Source: Amorphophallus konjac | Taxonomy: Eukaryota > Streptophyta > Magnoliopsida > Alismatales > Araceae | Assembly: GCA_022559845.1 (NCBI GenBank) | Contig: CM040124.1 | Coordinates: 74,671,491-74,735,490, forward strand | Direction of reading: 5' to 3' | Length of the DNA stretch: 64,000 nucleotides | Part shown: positions 22,650 to 33,083 of the stretch, one piece after another | Numbering within the stretch: position 1 is the stretch's first letter | Layout of the letters: each line of letters begins with the position of its first letter | Translations under genes and position numbers: made by a program | Notes under the pieces: model-generated | What the model was told of the DNA's origin: nothing | What the model saw: only the letters and a program-made list of their open reading frames with translations | Databases searched by the model: none

Positions 22650-22828
22650 TGTAGCACCCCGAATAAAAATTATATGGAATAAAATTCCTAAATAATTCTC
22701 TAAATGATTAAACAAAAGGGCCCAAACCAAACAAAAGGTCTAGAGCCCAACCCTCAACCCAAACACATGAAAAGCTTTAACCTTTATATCAAAGGGGCCT
22801 TTGCAAAAGTCGAAAGTCTTATACGTAG

Positions 22829-22882
22829 GGAACCACATAAGCCTAAAACTAATGAGGAACCATATAAGCCTAAAACTAATGG
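22829..22882 (+). repeat. 27-bp tandem duplication in the B 5' LTR
   Basis: ggaaccacataagcctaaaa... is present twice in a row here (22829-22855 and 22856-22882) but once in the 3' LTR (near 61770). Confidence 0.9.
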
Positions 22883-23654
22883 GCCTCAGGATGGGCTGTA
22901 GGTATATATATATATAAATACATCAACACTTAAGGGCTCTTGACAAACCCAAAAATCTTTATCTCCCTCACATTTGAAGTTGCTCTCGAATAAGAGTTAG
23001 GGTTTGTATGGGGCGGCTGCAGACATGGGAAGAAAAGGATTTACATAGGAAATTTAAAACTAACTAGGATTTATTTACATGGGAATTAAATCCCATTAGG
23101 ATTCTAAACCCCGTAGGTTTTCCCTTCGTTACAAACAGCCCCTCCCCCGAACGAGCAAAGACTACTGCAGCGTTCAAAGGGTGCCCTTGCTACGTTTCCT
23201 ACATCCTGCTACCGTCGTCGTCTTCCTGCCGTTGTTGGCCTGCTGCTGCTTCCAGCTATCATACGAGGAAAAAAATCCTACTGTTTGCTTCTTCTTCGTA
23301 TCCCTGCTGCAGTTGTTTTCTGCTACTATTGTTGCCTCTGCCGTGAAGGAGCCGCTGCTTCTTCTTTTTCCTTGATTGTGAACGTGAAGGGGAAGCTCTT
23401 TCTTCTACGTTCATCTACTGCTATTACAACTATTCCTCCTTCGTTGTTCCTGCCTGTTGCAGTTGCAGTTGCTGCTGCAACTTATCTTCTCTTATCATCT
23501 CTCGCATTCCAACCCACGAAGAGGTAGGTTTTCTCAAGAACAATCGCCAAGATCATAGTAATAGGTTTGCATGCTAAAGAATCATGATATCACGTATGTA
23601 TTGGATCCATGTTTCTCCAGTTTTACATAGTTTTAGCTTTTATGTTTGTATAAG

Positions 23655-24860
23655 AATGTGCGACCAGAGCAGTGGCTGCAGATTAATGAGCGACTGAGCA
23701 GACGAGCGCAGATTCCAGAAACTACGACTGACTGCTGGCCGCCAATTAATGTGCGACCACACCCCCGTTGCTATTTCTTGTAAACAAGATTAGTAAATAC
23801 AATATGTTTAAAATTTAATACTTATGAAATCTAGCATTAAAATTCTTGCATGAGCATGTTTCTAGGTTCTCTATATTTTTCTCTAGCTATCCATGTCTTC
23901 AGTTTCTGGAAATTTCATGTAAATAGTGAAGTGCTACTATTCATGTATAAATGAATAGTGATTTGTGTATGTGATTGTGCCTGCCCGATGCGTAGCAGAA
24001 AAAGAATGGACGACTGTTCCACCGTCGCCAATTAATGAATGAGCACACCTGTGAGGAGGCATTTATAAAAAAATAGTAAAAATAGAAAATATACGAAAAT
24101 CACGATTGCGACATGATCATAGACGCTAATTAAAGATTGAGTGCCGTTGCGTGCAGTCGCCGATTATAATTAAGTTATATTGATTTCTAAAAATTTCTAG
24201 AATTAGCGTCCCTTCATAGTGTCGCTAATTCTTAGTATATTTTCCTGGAATTTTGTAAAATAATGATTAGGCGACATTTCACACGGACGCACAATCCTCA
24301 TTGAGCGCCCGTCTGAATGGACACTAATTCTTGTCTCTTAGATTTTATCGGTTTTTTGGCTCATATCGCGGGTCTATTTACACTCTCATCTCACATTCGT
24401 AGATGGAGTCCCTATTTTGTTTCTATCGATTACACACTCAACTCTTGGTGATGATTGGACCCTCCGCGACATATTCCTTCCTTCGGACTGGTACTTTCCT
24501 CATTGAGACCTCTGTAAGTCTATGCTAGCCTTAGATTCCCTCAAGACAGTCGAGCAGGTTGTACTCTAAAAATCTTGGACCCTGTAGTTGTCACATCACT
24601 CTGAAGAAATGTGATGCTTAGCCCTCATAGAGTGCTGTTTCTGGCCTTTTTTAGGAAGTCTCTCTCTGCCAATAATTAGTGACCATGACTTGGACGCCAG
24701 AAGGAATTGGCAAGCAGGCAAGTGGCGCTATATCACTGATTTAGCGACCTTAGGATGGACGCTAATTCTTCATGCCTGTACGGATCATAGGAATGAGCGA
24801 CCACACAGTGGATGCTATTTCTGTAATTGATGGCTGTCTAGTGGACGCCAATTACCCAGT
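23655..24860 (+). repeat. Dispersed AGCGACC...GGACGCTAATT motifs in the B LTR
   Basis: About nine pairs of gcgac(c) and (g)gacgctaatt-like half-sites recur irregularly, for example near 23666, 23735, 24010, 24118, 24200, 24270, 24700, 24750 and 24795. AGCG and CGCT are reverse complements, so each pair is a small imperfect inverted repeat, often next to an ATTA/TAAT block. The same set is in the 3' LTR from about 62570 to 63775. Confidence 0.75.
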
Positions 24861-25799
24861 TTCATGATATGTCATGAGTTTTATGCGATTTATCGGTATG
24901 TCATACTTGCCCAAGTTCTATCCTTGAACTCCTTCATTCCGTGAAATCTACCTTATCATCCTACAATGGCTTATTCCTTTGAAACTCTATATTGACTATA
25001 AACTATAGTGGATGTCTAAAAATATACATGACTCAATGCTTGTGCATATAGGGCCCGATCTGGTCTTGGGAGGAGCACCCGAAAGTACTTGTGCCCATGG
25101 GAGTTGATTTATCACGGTGTGGTATTGCACCGAAGTGCATGACTTTCTAGATTATGACATTCCACGACTCGTACTTGACTTGACTTGACATGACCTACGT
25201 GGCCCGAAATGGGTGTTTACTTGCTTGAAATTATAATAGCTAATTCACATGACATGACTTGATATTTACATGCTTCACAATCTTGATATACTTCACATGA
25301 ACACTTTGAAATCTTGCTAGTTCATCTATATTATTTCTTGATACTCTACTCTCATCTTTATCTTACGTACATGCATCACTATACTTGCATAGTTCATGTA
25401 ACATGTAATTTACTTAAAGCAAGCTTGATCTTGAGATATAATTCCTACTGAGCGTTCGCTCACCCTAATTTTTCTCCTATTTTTTAGGTAACTCCGATGA
25501 CGAGGATCATTCGGATGGGAATGGACACGAGTGAAGAGCGTAGAGCCGTTCCAATTATTGGAGATGTTATCCAATCATGTCTTTTCATCATTCTTGAGTC
25601 TATCATTATATTTTCCTCTTTATTTAGTCTAGTTTGTCATTAAGTATTCCTTTACTTTGAAGGATTACGTATGGAACTAGTTGAAGTTATTAATGTAATA
25701 AAGGATTTGGTTTATTATCTCTACTTTTACGCGCTCTGTCTTATGTGTCGAATTATCTTGTGCTTTGATTGACATGATCGATATAAACTCGTCACGCAT

Positions 25800-25804
25800 A
25801 CTGG
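25800..25804. repeat. Target site duplication, left copy, of copia A
   Basis: ACTGG precedes the A LTR and recurs at 36668-36672. Taking out A restores a normal B LTR end, as judged against LTR F (around 810-842). Confidence 0.95.
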
Positions 25805-26130
25805 TGTTGCATCTCTGTAGTTTTGATGATGACTAACACTATGAATCAAATTATTTTTATGATAATTATTTTGATGCTCCTTGATGAATGATAAAGATCC
25901 TGCATTGTTTAAATATTCTTAGGATCTAATGTTGTTATCTTGCATGCACATCGATGGATCAAATGCTTTTTCATCATGCTTTTCTGATTTAATGATCCTC
26001 TATCATGTTCACCCATAAGCTCATACTTATCTGTCTTGTTTATATGGGTTCTATGCATTTAGTGCGTTGACGCACTTGGCTGGCTGCAAAGACGCACTAG
26101 TGCGTCTTTCGCTTGCTGTTTTGTCCATTG

Positions 26131-26352
26131 AGTCGACGCTGTCACCTGAAGCGTTGACGCATTGGCTTGGTGCCAAGGGCTTGAGCGTCTCGCCTATGAA
26201 GCTGAGTCGACGCTGTCACCTGAAGCGTTGACGCATTGGCTTGGTGCCAAGGGCTTGAGCGTCTCGCCTATGAAGCTGAGTCGACGCTGTCACCTGAAGC
26301 GTTGACGCATTGGCTTGTTACCAAGAGATTGTGCGTCTCGCCCAAGGAGCTG
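26131..26352 (+). repeat. 74-bp tandem repeat, three copies (5' LTR of A)
   Basis: The unit starts agtcgacgctgtcacctgaa and continues gcgttgacgcattggcttgg. Copies start at 26131, 26205 and 26279. The third copy differs in its second half (gttaccaagagattg). Confidence 0.97.
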
Positions 26353-26673
26353 AGGCGATGCTACACAATGGAAGCGTCGACGCCTTGAGTTTATGACCAA
26401 AGGTTCTTTTGATCAACCACCAAGCAGAAGCGTCGACGCTGTCAACTGATGCGTTGACACATTAGTGTGTTTTATCAAGGGACCTGTTCTCCATTATATC
26501 CATTGCGTTAACGCCTTGGCTTTAGTGCGTTGACGCGTTCTTCAGTCCTTTGATAAGTCCTGTGTAATCTGTGTGAACAATGTATGACTTGAATATTTCT
26601 GAGATTGACTGAATGTTCTCTGAAACCTTACAGGGACTTAAAGACAAATTGGAACTTTATTCCAATCATGTGA

Positions 26674-26784
26674 GCACGTGATCCGAGGGAATAATCGTTT
26701 AATACGTGGCTCGGTTCATCTAGAAGCATTACTTCGCGCGTGTCTCCCAAACCCTCACTCTCTCGTGAGGTTGGATATATATAT
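26674..26784 (+). promoter_or_regulatory. G-box block and TATA box of the A 5' LTR
   Basis: gcacgtgatccgagg at 26674-26688 contains the G-box CACGTG and is identical to the duplicated block in solo LTR G. About 90 bp downstream, ggatatatatatgaagg (26773-26789) is the likely TATA box. The same arrangement is in the 3' LTR (35514 and about 35614). Confidence 0.7.
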
Positions 26785-27072
26785 GAAGGTTTCTGCTCCT
26801 GAAAAGCTGCCGAAGCCACAAGGAAAAGGGTGAGGCCAGCGCGAGAGGAAGGAGAGGAGAAGCCATCCTGATTCATTCGTTGAGCATACCTGGAAGAGAG
26901 AGAGTGATGAAGGAGAGGATGGTTTTCAGAGTGATGAAGGAGAGGATGGTTTTCTGCTATGTTTTGTCTATGCTTCTTTAAGAAGCTACATTGTTTCTCC
27001 GTTCGATTGTCTTCGATATTTCTGTATGTTTTCAGTTGTTTGTTCTTAAATTCCGATACTCTGTTTTATCGT

Positions 27073-27459
27073 TCCCTCTGGGTGTAGAGGAAGAGAGATG
27101 AATCCTCTGAGTTGCATTGTGGTTCCCTCTGAATCAGATCAGAGGAAGGGAGGTGGTCTCCGGGGTTCTTGTGTTCAGATAGTAAGGAGGCTATTTGGGT
27201 TGTTCCCTCCGGCTGTAGAGGAAGGGAGACATCGTCTCTGATTTGCAGTGAGTGTGGGTCACTGCTGGGTTCCCTCTTGTCTAAGAGGAAGGGAGAGTTA
27301 TCTCCGGGTCAGGTATTGGGGTGTGAGACCTGGGTGCAAGCTGTGTGTTCAGCGTCTGTAGGGATTTCGATCCCCAAGCTGTGGATCAGCGTGTTGTTGG
27401 CAGACTGAGTCTGCGGTTCTTTCTTGTGAAAGGGAAGCCTCACTCGGCCTTGAGTGAGG
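27073..27459 (+). other. Five leader stem-loops in the A 5' LTR
   Basis: Inverted repeats TTCCCTC...GAGGAAG(A/G)GAG lie at 27073-27094, 27123-27147, 27203-27226 and 27270-27294. A fifth, cctcactc...gagtgagg, lies at 27438-27459. The palindromic block cagactgagtctgc precedes the fifth, as in solo LTR G. The 3' LTR has the same set (about 35913-36299). Confidence 0.8.
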
Positions 27460-27829
27460 GACGGACGTAAGTCTGCAGGTTGCAGACTGAACCATCTAAA
27501 CCTCTTGTTCTTCGTGGTGTGATTGTGCGCATCTTTTCTCTTTATGCTTTTGTCTGGTTTCATGAAGTAAGTGTGATTGTTGATGATCGAAACCTTGGTC
27601 TGACTGCTCGCTTAGTGCTTGTGCATATGTGCTGATGAAATTCTGAGTGATATATGTCCTGCGCTCGTGACCTGCTTTATCTTGGTTGAGGTTTCGGATT
27701 ATTTTACATATAGTCATTCTTCCTAGCCCATCTCATCTTCTAAGATTACCTCGGCTAGGACAAATATTATTTAAACGGTGATCTATTCATCCCCTCCCCT
27801 TCTAGCTCACCGTCCTTTTACTTAACAGT

Positions 27830-27841
27830 TGGTATCAGAGC
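27830..27841 (+). other. Primer-binding site of copia A
   Basis: TGGTATCAGAGC lies two bases after the LTR end. It is complementary to the 3' end of the initiator methionine tRNA, the usual primer for plant copia and chromovirus elements. Confidence 0.93.
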
Positions 27842-27854
27842 AGGTTTACCCAAG

Positions 27855-29978
27855 ATGTGGTCCAACGACCAGGGTAATCCTGGAACTAGTGGTCCTCGCA
27901 GCTACATAGCTGAAGGACAGTCAATCTCCCGTCCCCCATATTTTGATGGTTCTAATTATTTCTTTTGGAAAAACAGGATGGAAGTTTTCATCCGATCTCA
28001 GAGCCACAAGCTGTGGAGAGTCATTACAACTGGACCTTATGATTTACCTCCGAATGAGGAGATGTGGTCTGAAGAACAAGTCAAATTATCCGGACTGAAC
28101 TGGTCTGCGCTCAACATCATCCCGTGCGCAGTTCACCCTGAAGAATATGCCCGGATTTCGGCGTGCAAGATAGCTAAGAAGATGTGGGATGAACTAGCGC
28201 TAATTTACGAGGGTACCTCTCAAGTCAGAGCTACCAAGGTAAACTACCTAACCTCTGAGTATGAATTATTCAAGATGAAGTCAGAGGAGAGCACGACTGA
28301 TATGTACGCTAGGCTGTCACTGATCACAAACAGCCTCAAGGGGTTTGGAAAAGAAATATCTGAAGGGGATATAGTCAGGAAGATCTTGAGATCTTTGACT
28401 CCAGCGTGGCACACAAAGGCCACTGTGATAGAGGAATCGAAGGATTTAACAACCATGATTGTCACTGAACTCATAGGGTCTCTTATGACCTATGAGATGA
28501 ATCTCAAGAAAACAGGAGAAGGTAGTGACAGAAAGGGCAAGAATGTTGCTCTTAAGGTTGAACGACACAGCAGCAGCAGCAGTGGAGACTCTGATGGAAT
28601 TCCAGACCTTGACAGGAGTGAAAAAGCCTTGCTCACACGACAGTTCAGGAAATTTCTGAAACTGAAGGGAAAATCATATGAGAGAAGAAGAAACTACTCA
28701 TCAGGTAAATATCTGAACAATGGCAATGACAAGGATAGGAATGCTAAAAGTGTGATGTGTTATCATTGCAGGAACCTTGGGCACATGAAGCAAGATTGCC
28801 CTGAGCTTCAGAAGAAGACACTGGATTACCATAAGAAAGGCTCCAAAGTGTACAAGAAAAAGCCAAAAGCTATGGTATGCACTTGGAGCGATGAAGAAGA
28901 AGACTCAGAGACTAATTCCTCAGGAAAGGAGACTGAAGGAGTATGTCTGATGGCCGATGAGGAAAATGAGGTAATCAATCCCTTTGTGACTTACTCTATT
29001 GATGACTGGGAAGATAAGTATGGTGAACTGCTAGATATGTACAATGCCTTAGCTAAAGAACATAGAGTCACCAAACGCAAACTCAATATGGTTAATGAAG
29101 AACAAGAACTCATCAAGATAGAAAATTCCAAACTGATAGCTGAATTAGCTCAAATGGAAAATGTAAGAAATGAGAACCATCTTGTTAAAAATGAGCTTGA
29201 AAAACTTAGAAAACAGCTTGATGAAACCAATCAACATACTGAAGAAAACCTGAGACAAAATGACTTACTCAGGGAAGGGTATGAAGCTGTTAAAAGGGTC
29301 AATGATGAATTGCTGGAAAATAATATATGTCTGCGGAAGGAGTTGGAAGATAAGAAAAAAACCCTTGAGAGGTTTGTTTTGGGAGAGAGTAATTTGAATG
29401 CCTTGTTAGGCACCAAAGTAAACTTTAACAGAGAGGGGTTGGGTTTCAACCCAAGTAAGAAGGAAGCATTTGGGGTAAAAACCACTACTTTTTGCACTGA
29501 GAAAGGAAAAGAGAAACTGGACATTCCATCCAGTTCCAAAACTACTGAACAACAAAAGAACATCCATAGACAACAGGCTGATTTTGGAAAAAATATCTTC
29601 AAAAAATTCAACAAGCCCACGCACCAGAAGCAAGGTGTCTGTCAATTCAACAACTATAACTCTAATAAAAGAATGGGCTATTTTAAAAGCAACATGGGAA
29701 CGTCTAAGTACACACAAAATACTGTCAATAAAATGCCTTCATCTAGACAGGTTAAAAATTATGGTCTGGCTGGGACCCAAACCTTTATCAACAGAAACTG
29801 GACACAACTTGAGAAACAAAAAGAAACAAATGAAATGCACATCAATAACAAAACTGTCAACCCTCAGCACAGAAAGAAAAAGGGGTTAAAACAGATCTGG
29901 ATTCCCAAGACTGTGCTTAATGAATTGAACGGTATTTTTGGACCCAACTTACCTTGGGTTCCAAAGCACACAACTTAA
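27855..29978 (+). CDS. Gag of copia A
   Basis: A 707-codon open frame beginning at the first ATG after the primer-binding site. The N-terminal 250 residues are a copia-type gag core (RPPYFDGSNYFFWKNRMEVF near residue 27, followed by W- and L-rich helices). A CCHC zinc knuckle, CYHCRNLGHMKQDC, lies near residue 300. The stretch of about 390-520 is rich in E, K, L and N in a heptad-like pattern and probably forms a coiled coil. The C-terminal third is polar (N, K, Q). Gag assembles the particle and binds genomic RNA. It ends at a TAA that is in the same frame as pol, ten bases upstream of the codon at 29988, so gag and pol are one frame split by a single stop. Confidence 0.93.
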   Translation: MWSNDQGNPGTSGPRSYIAEGQSISRPPYFDGSNYFFWKNRMEVFIRSQSHKLWRVITTGPYDLPPNEEMWSEEQVKLSGLNWSALNIIPCAVHPEEYARISACKIAKKMWDELALIYEGTSQVRATKVNYLTSEYELFKMKSEESTTDMYARLSLITNSLKGFGKEISEGDIVRKILRSLTPAWHTKATVIEESKDLTTMIVTELIGSLMTYEMNLKKTGEGSDRKGKNVALKVERHSSSSSGDSDGIPDLDRSEKALLTRQFRKFLKLKGKSYERRRNYSSGKYLNNGNDKDRNAKSVMCYHCRNLGHMKQDCPELQKKTLDYHKKGSKVYKKKPKAMVCTWSDEEEDSETNSSGKETEGVCLMADEENEVINPFVTYSIDDWEDKYGELLDMYNALAKEHRVTKRKLNMVNEEQELIKIENSKLIAELAQMENVRNENHLVKNELEKLRKQLDETNQHTEENLRQNDLLREGYEAVKRVNDELLENNICLRKELEDKKKTLERFVLGESNLNALLGTKVNFNREGLGFNPSKKEAFGVKTTTFCTEKGKEKLDIPSSSKTTEQQKNIHRQQADFGKNIFKKFNKPTHQKQGVCQFNNYNSNKRMGYFKSNMGTSKYTQNTVNKMPSSRQVKNYGLAGTQTFINRNWTQLEKQKETNEMHINNKTVNPQHRKKKGLKQIWIPKTVLNELNGIFGPNLPWVPKHTT

Positions 29979-29987
29979 ATTGTTATT

Positions 29988-32900
29988 GTGCAGGTGAGCC
30001 TAGCAGCCGAGAACAACAAGTGGTATCTCGACAGTGGCTGCTCGAGGCACATGACAGGGGATCAAAGAAAGTTCAGCAAGCTTGAATTGAAAGCAGGAGG
30101 GTCAGTTAAGTTTGGAGGTAAAAACAAAGGTCAAATCATAGGGACCGGAACCATCGGTAAGAAAACCTCCAACTCTGTTGAAAAAGTCTTGTTGGTTGAA
30201 GGTCTGCAACACAATTTATTGAGTATTAGTCAGTTATGTGACAAGGGTCACAAGGTTCTTTTTGATGAGCATGCTTGTAAAATTTTAGAACCAAACTCCG
30301 ATAAAATAAAGTTCATTGCAAATAGAGTCAATAATGTCTATATTGTGGATCTTGATGTTGAGTCTGAGTCTAATCTGTGTCTCACTGCTGATTCAGAGAA
30401 TAACATGTTTGACTGGCATAGGCGACTAGGCCATGCTAGCTTTAACACCTTGCATAAATTAGCTAAATTTGATTTAGTTAGAGGCATGCCTAGCTTGAAG
30501 TTCAAATCATTCTCTAAGCCTTGCGAGGCCTGTGCTCTAGGCAAGCAAACTCGAGCTTCTTTTAAAATTAGGTCTGAGAGCTTGTCAACAAAGATCATGG
30601 AACACTTGCACATGGATCTCTTTGGTCCTACCAGAACCCAGAGTCTAAATGGTAAGAGATTTAGTTTTGTCATTGTCGATGACTACTCTAGATTTGCATG
30701 GCTATTTTTCTTGGCAAATAAGAGTGATGCTTTTCAAAAATTTGAGCATTTTTTCAATAAGCAAAAACATATAGGGCACAAGATCACTGTTATCCAATCA
30801 GATCATGGAGGAGAGTTTGAGAACTCCTCATTTTCTAGCTTCTGTGACAAGGAGGAACTGACTCACAAATTTTCTTCTCCCAGGACCCCAGAGCAGAATG
30901 GAATTGTGGAGAGAAGGAATCGAACAATAGTGGAAATGGCAAGAACACTACTAATGGAGAGTCAGCTACCTAAGAGCTTTTGGGCAGAAGCGGCAAACAC
31001 AGCCTGCTACATACTTAATAGAGCTTTGGTAAGACCCATACCCATACATAAGAAAACACCATATGAACTTCTGAAAGGTAAGAGGCCTAATGTCTCATAT
31101 TTCAAAATTTTTGGTTCAAAATGCTTTATTCATAATAACAACAAGAGATACTTAGATAAATTTGATGCTAGAAGTATTCCAGGAATATTCCTAGGATACT
31201 CTGAAACATCTAGGGCCTTCAGGGTCTTTAATAAAACTGATAGAACTGTAGAGGAAATCCCTCATGTTATTTTTGATGAAACAAAAATCTCTAACAGTCC
31301 AAATGATGATAACTGGTCTACAAGTCATGATGGAGAGTTCCTGGAACAAATGCAAGAGGAGGAAGTACAACCGGCTGAAGAACCCACTGATCTGAACCCA
31401 GTAAGTACAGCTGAACAAGGTGAGTCCTCAACAAATGTCAGAGTTTTAAAAGACCACCCTGTAACCAATATTATTGGTAGTCTTAATGATCCCCCTAGGA
31501 CAAGATCTCATTTCAGAAATGTTCAGAATCAGGACTTAATTGCTTTAGTTTCTCAAATTGTGCCTAAGACCATTGAAGAAGCCTTAAGTGATGAGAATTG
31601 GGTAACTGCCATGTGTGAAGAACTAGGGCAATTTGATAGAAACAATGTCTGGGAGCTTGTACCTAGACCTGAAAATTTCAATGTAATAGGAACAAAATGG
31701 GTTTTTAAGAACAAACTGAATGAAGAAGGTGTCATCTCTAGGAATAAAGCTAGACTTTTAGCTAAAGGCTACAGTCAGGAGTATGGAGTGGACTTTGATG
31801 AATCCTTTGCTCCAGTAGCTAGAATGGAGGCTATCAGAATTCTATTAGCATTTGCTTGTTCAAACAACATAAAATTTCAACAAATGGATGTTAAGAGTGC
31901 TTTCTTGAATGGAATTCTAAAAGAAGAAGTTTATGTTGAACAACCTCCTGGTTTTCAGTTTTCGACTAAACCTGATCAAGTTTTCAGGTTAAACAAAGCT
32001 TTTTATGGACTAAAGCAGGCTCCTCGGGCCTGGTATGAAAGACTGACCAGTTTCTTACTGAATAAAGGATATAACAGAGGTAAAGTTGACCAAACCTTAT
32101 TCACTAAGAATTCAAGATAAGATCTCATCATAGTTCAAGTATATGTAGACGACATCATTTTTGGATCAACAAATCCTGAACTGTGTAAAGAATTCTCATA
32201 GCTTATGTCAGCTGAATTTGAGATGAGCTTAGTTGGAGAACTGACTTATTTCCTTGGCTTGCAGATAAATCAAATGTCAGATGGCTACTTCTTCCACCAA
32301 ACCAAGTACACGCTGGATATCCTAAAAAGGTTTGGAATGACTAACCTGAAGCAAATATCCACCCCAATGAGCACAAGCATGACCCTTAATGCAGATGAGT
32401 CAGGTAAACAAGTGGATGAAAAACTCTACAGAGGTATGATCGGATCCCTCTTGTACTTAACTGCCTCTAGGCCAGACATACAATTCAGTGTTGGTTTATG
32501 TGCAAGATATCGGTCTAGGCCTACTGAACTTCATTTGTCTGCTGTAAAAAGAATCTTTAGATATCTGTCTAACACACATACATTAGGCTTATGGTATCCT
32601 ACTTCACGCACATTAGATTTAGTTGCATACACTGATGCAGACTTTGCTTGATGCAAACTAGATAGGAAGAGCACCAGTGGCCACTGCCAATTCTTAGGAG
32701 GATGCCTAGTTTCTTGGAGTTCAAAGAAATAACATTCAGTGGCTCTTTCCACTGCTGAGGCTGAATACGTGGCTGCAAGCAGCTGTGGCACTCAGGTTAT
32801 CTGGATCAAGCATCAGCTTCAGGATTACCAAGTAGAGACAGGTTGCACTCCCATTTTTTGTGATAACACTAGTGCCATAAACATTGCAAAGAATCCTGTT

Positions 32901-33083
32901 TTACACTCACGAACAAAACACATTGAAATCAGGCACCACTTTATCAGAAATGAAATTACAAATAAAACATTTGAATTAATTCATGTTGGGACTGCAGATC
33001 AAATTGCTGATATTTTTACAAAATCTCTAGATACTGAAAAATTCACTTCCTTGAGAAGAGAACTTGGTATTTACAAACTCTGA
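29988..33083 (+). pseudogene. Pol of copia A: protease, integrase, reverse transcriptase, RNase H (four stops)
   Basis: The frame is continuous with gag. The protease has [14 protein letters not shown] near the start. The integrase zinc region has WHRRLGH...CEACALGK. The catalytic core has [15 protein letters not shown] and [11 protein letters not shown]. The reverse transcriptase begins [17 protein letters not shown] and has YVDD at 32142-32153. The RNase H has ALSTAEAEYVAAS and ends in HVGTADQIADIFTKSL. Stops at 32118 (TAA), 32199 (TAG), 32649 (TGA) and about 32730 (TAA, in place of a Gln codon before HSVAL) break the second half; YVDD itself lies between the first two. Protease and integrase remain open. 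Confidence 0.93.

Larger units (their letters stand above)
22650..25804 (+). mobile_element. 5' LTR of element B, first part
   Basis: It starts tgtagcaccccg. It runs to the copia A insertion at 25805 and resumes at 36673-36698, about 3.18 kb in total. It matches the 3' LTR at 61593-64000 closely, with scattered substitutions. Differences of note are a 27-bp tandem duplication at 22829-22882 that is single in the 3' LTR, and the loss of the TATAAATA octamer (tacaaaca at 23130-23137). Confidence 0.93.
25805..27827 (+). mobile_element. 5' LTR of copia A
   Basis: It runs from tgttgcatct to ttttacttaaca. It is nearly identical to 34571-36667 except for one 74-bp repeat unit fewer and a few dozen or fewer substitutions, which points to a recent insertion. 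Confidence 0.96.

Noticed and set aside
27169..27408. 79-codon open frame present in both A LTRs (also 36009-36248)
   Set aside because: It lies in the R/U5 leader across the stem-loops and is duplicated only because the LTRs are duplicated. It is not matched in solo LTR G.
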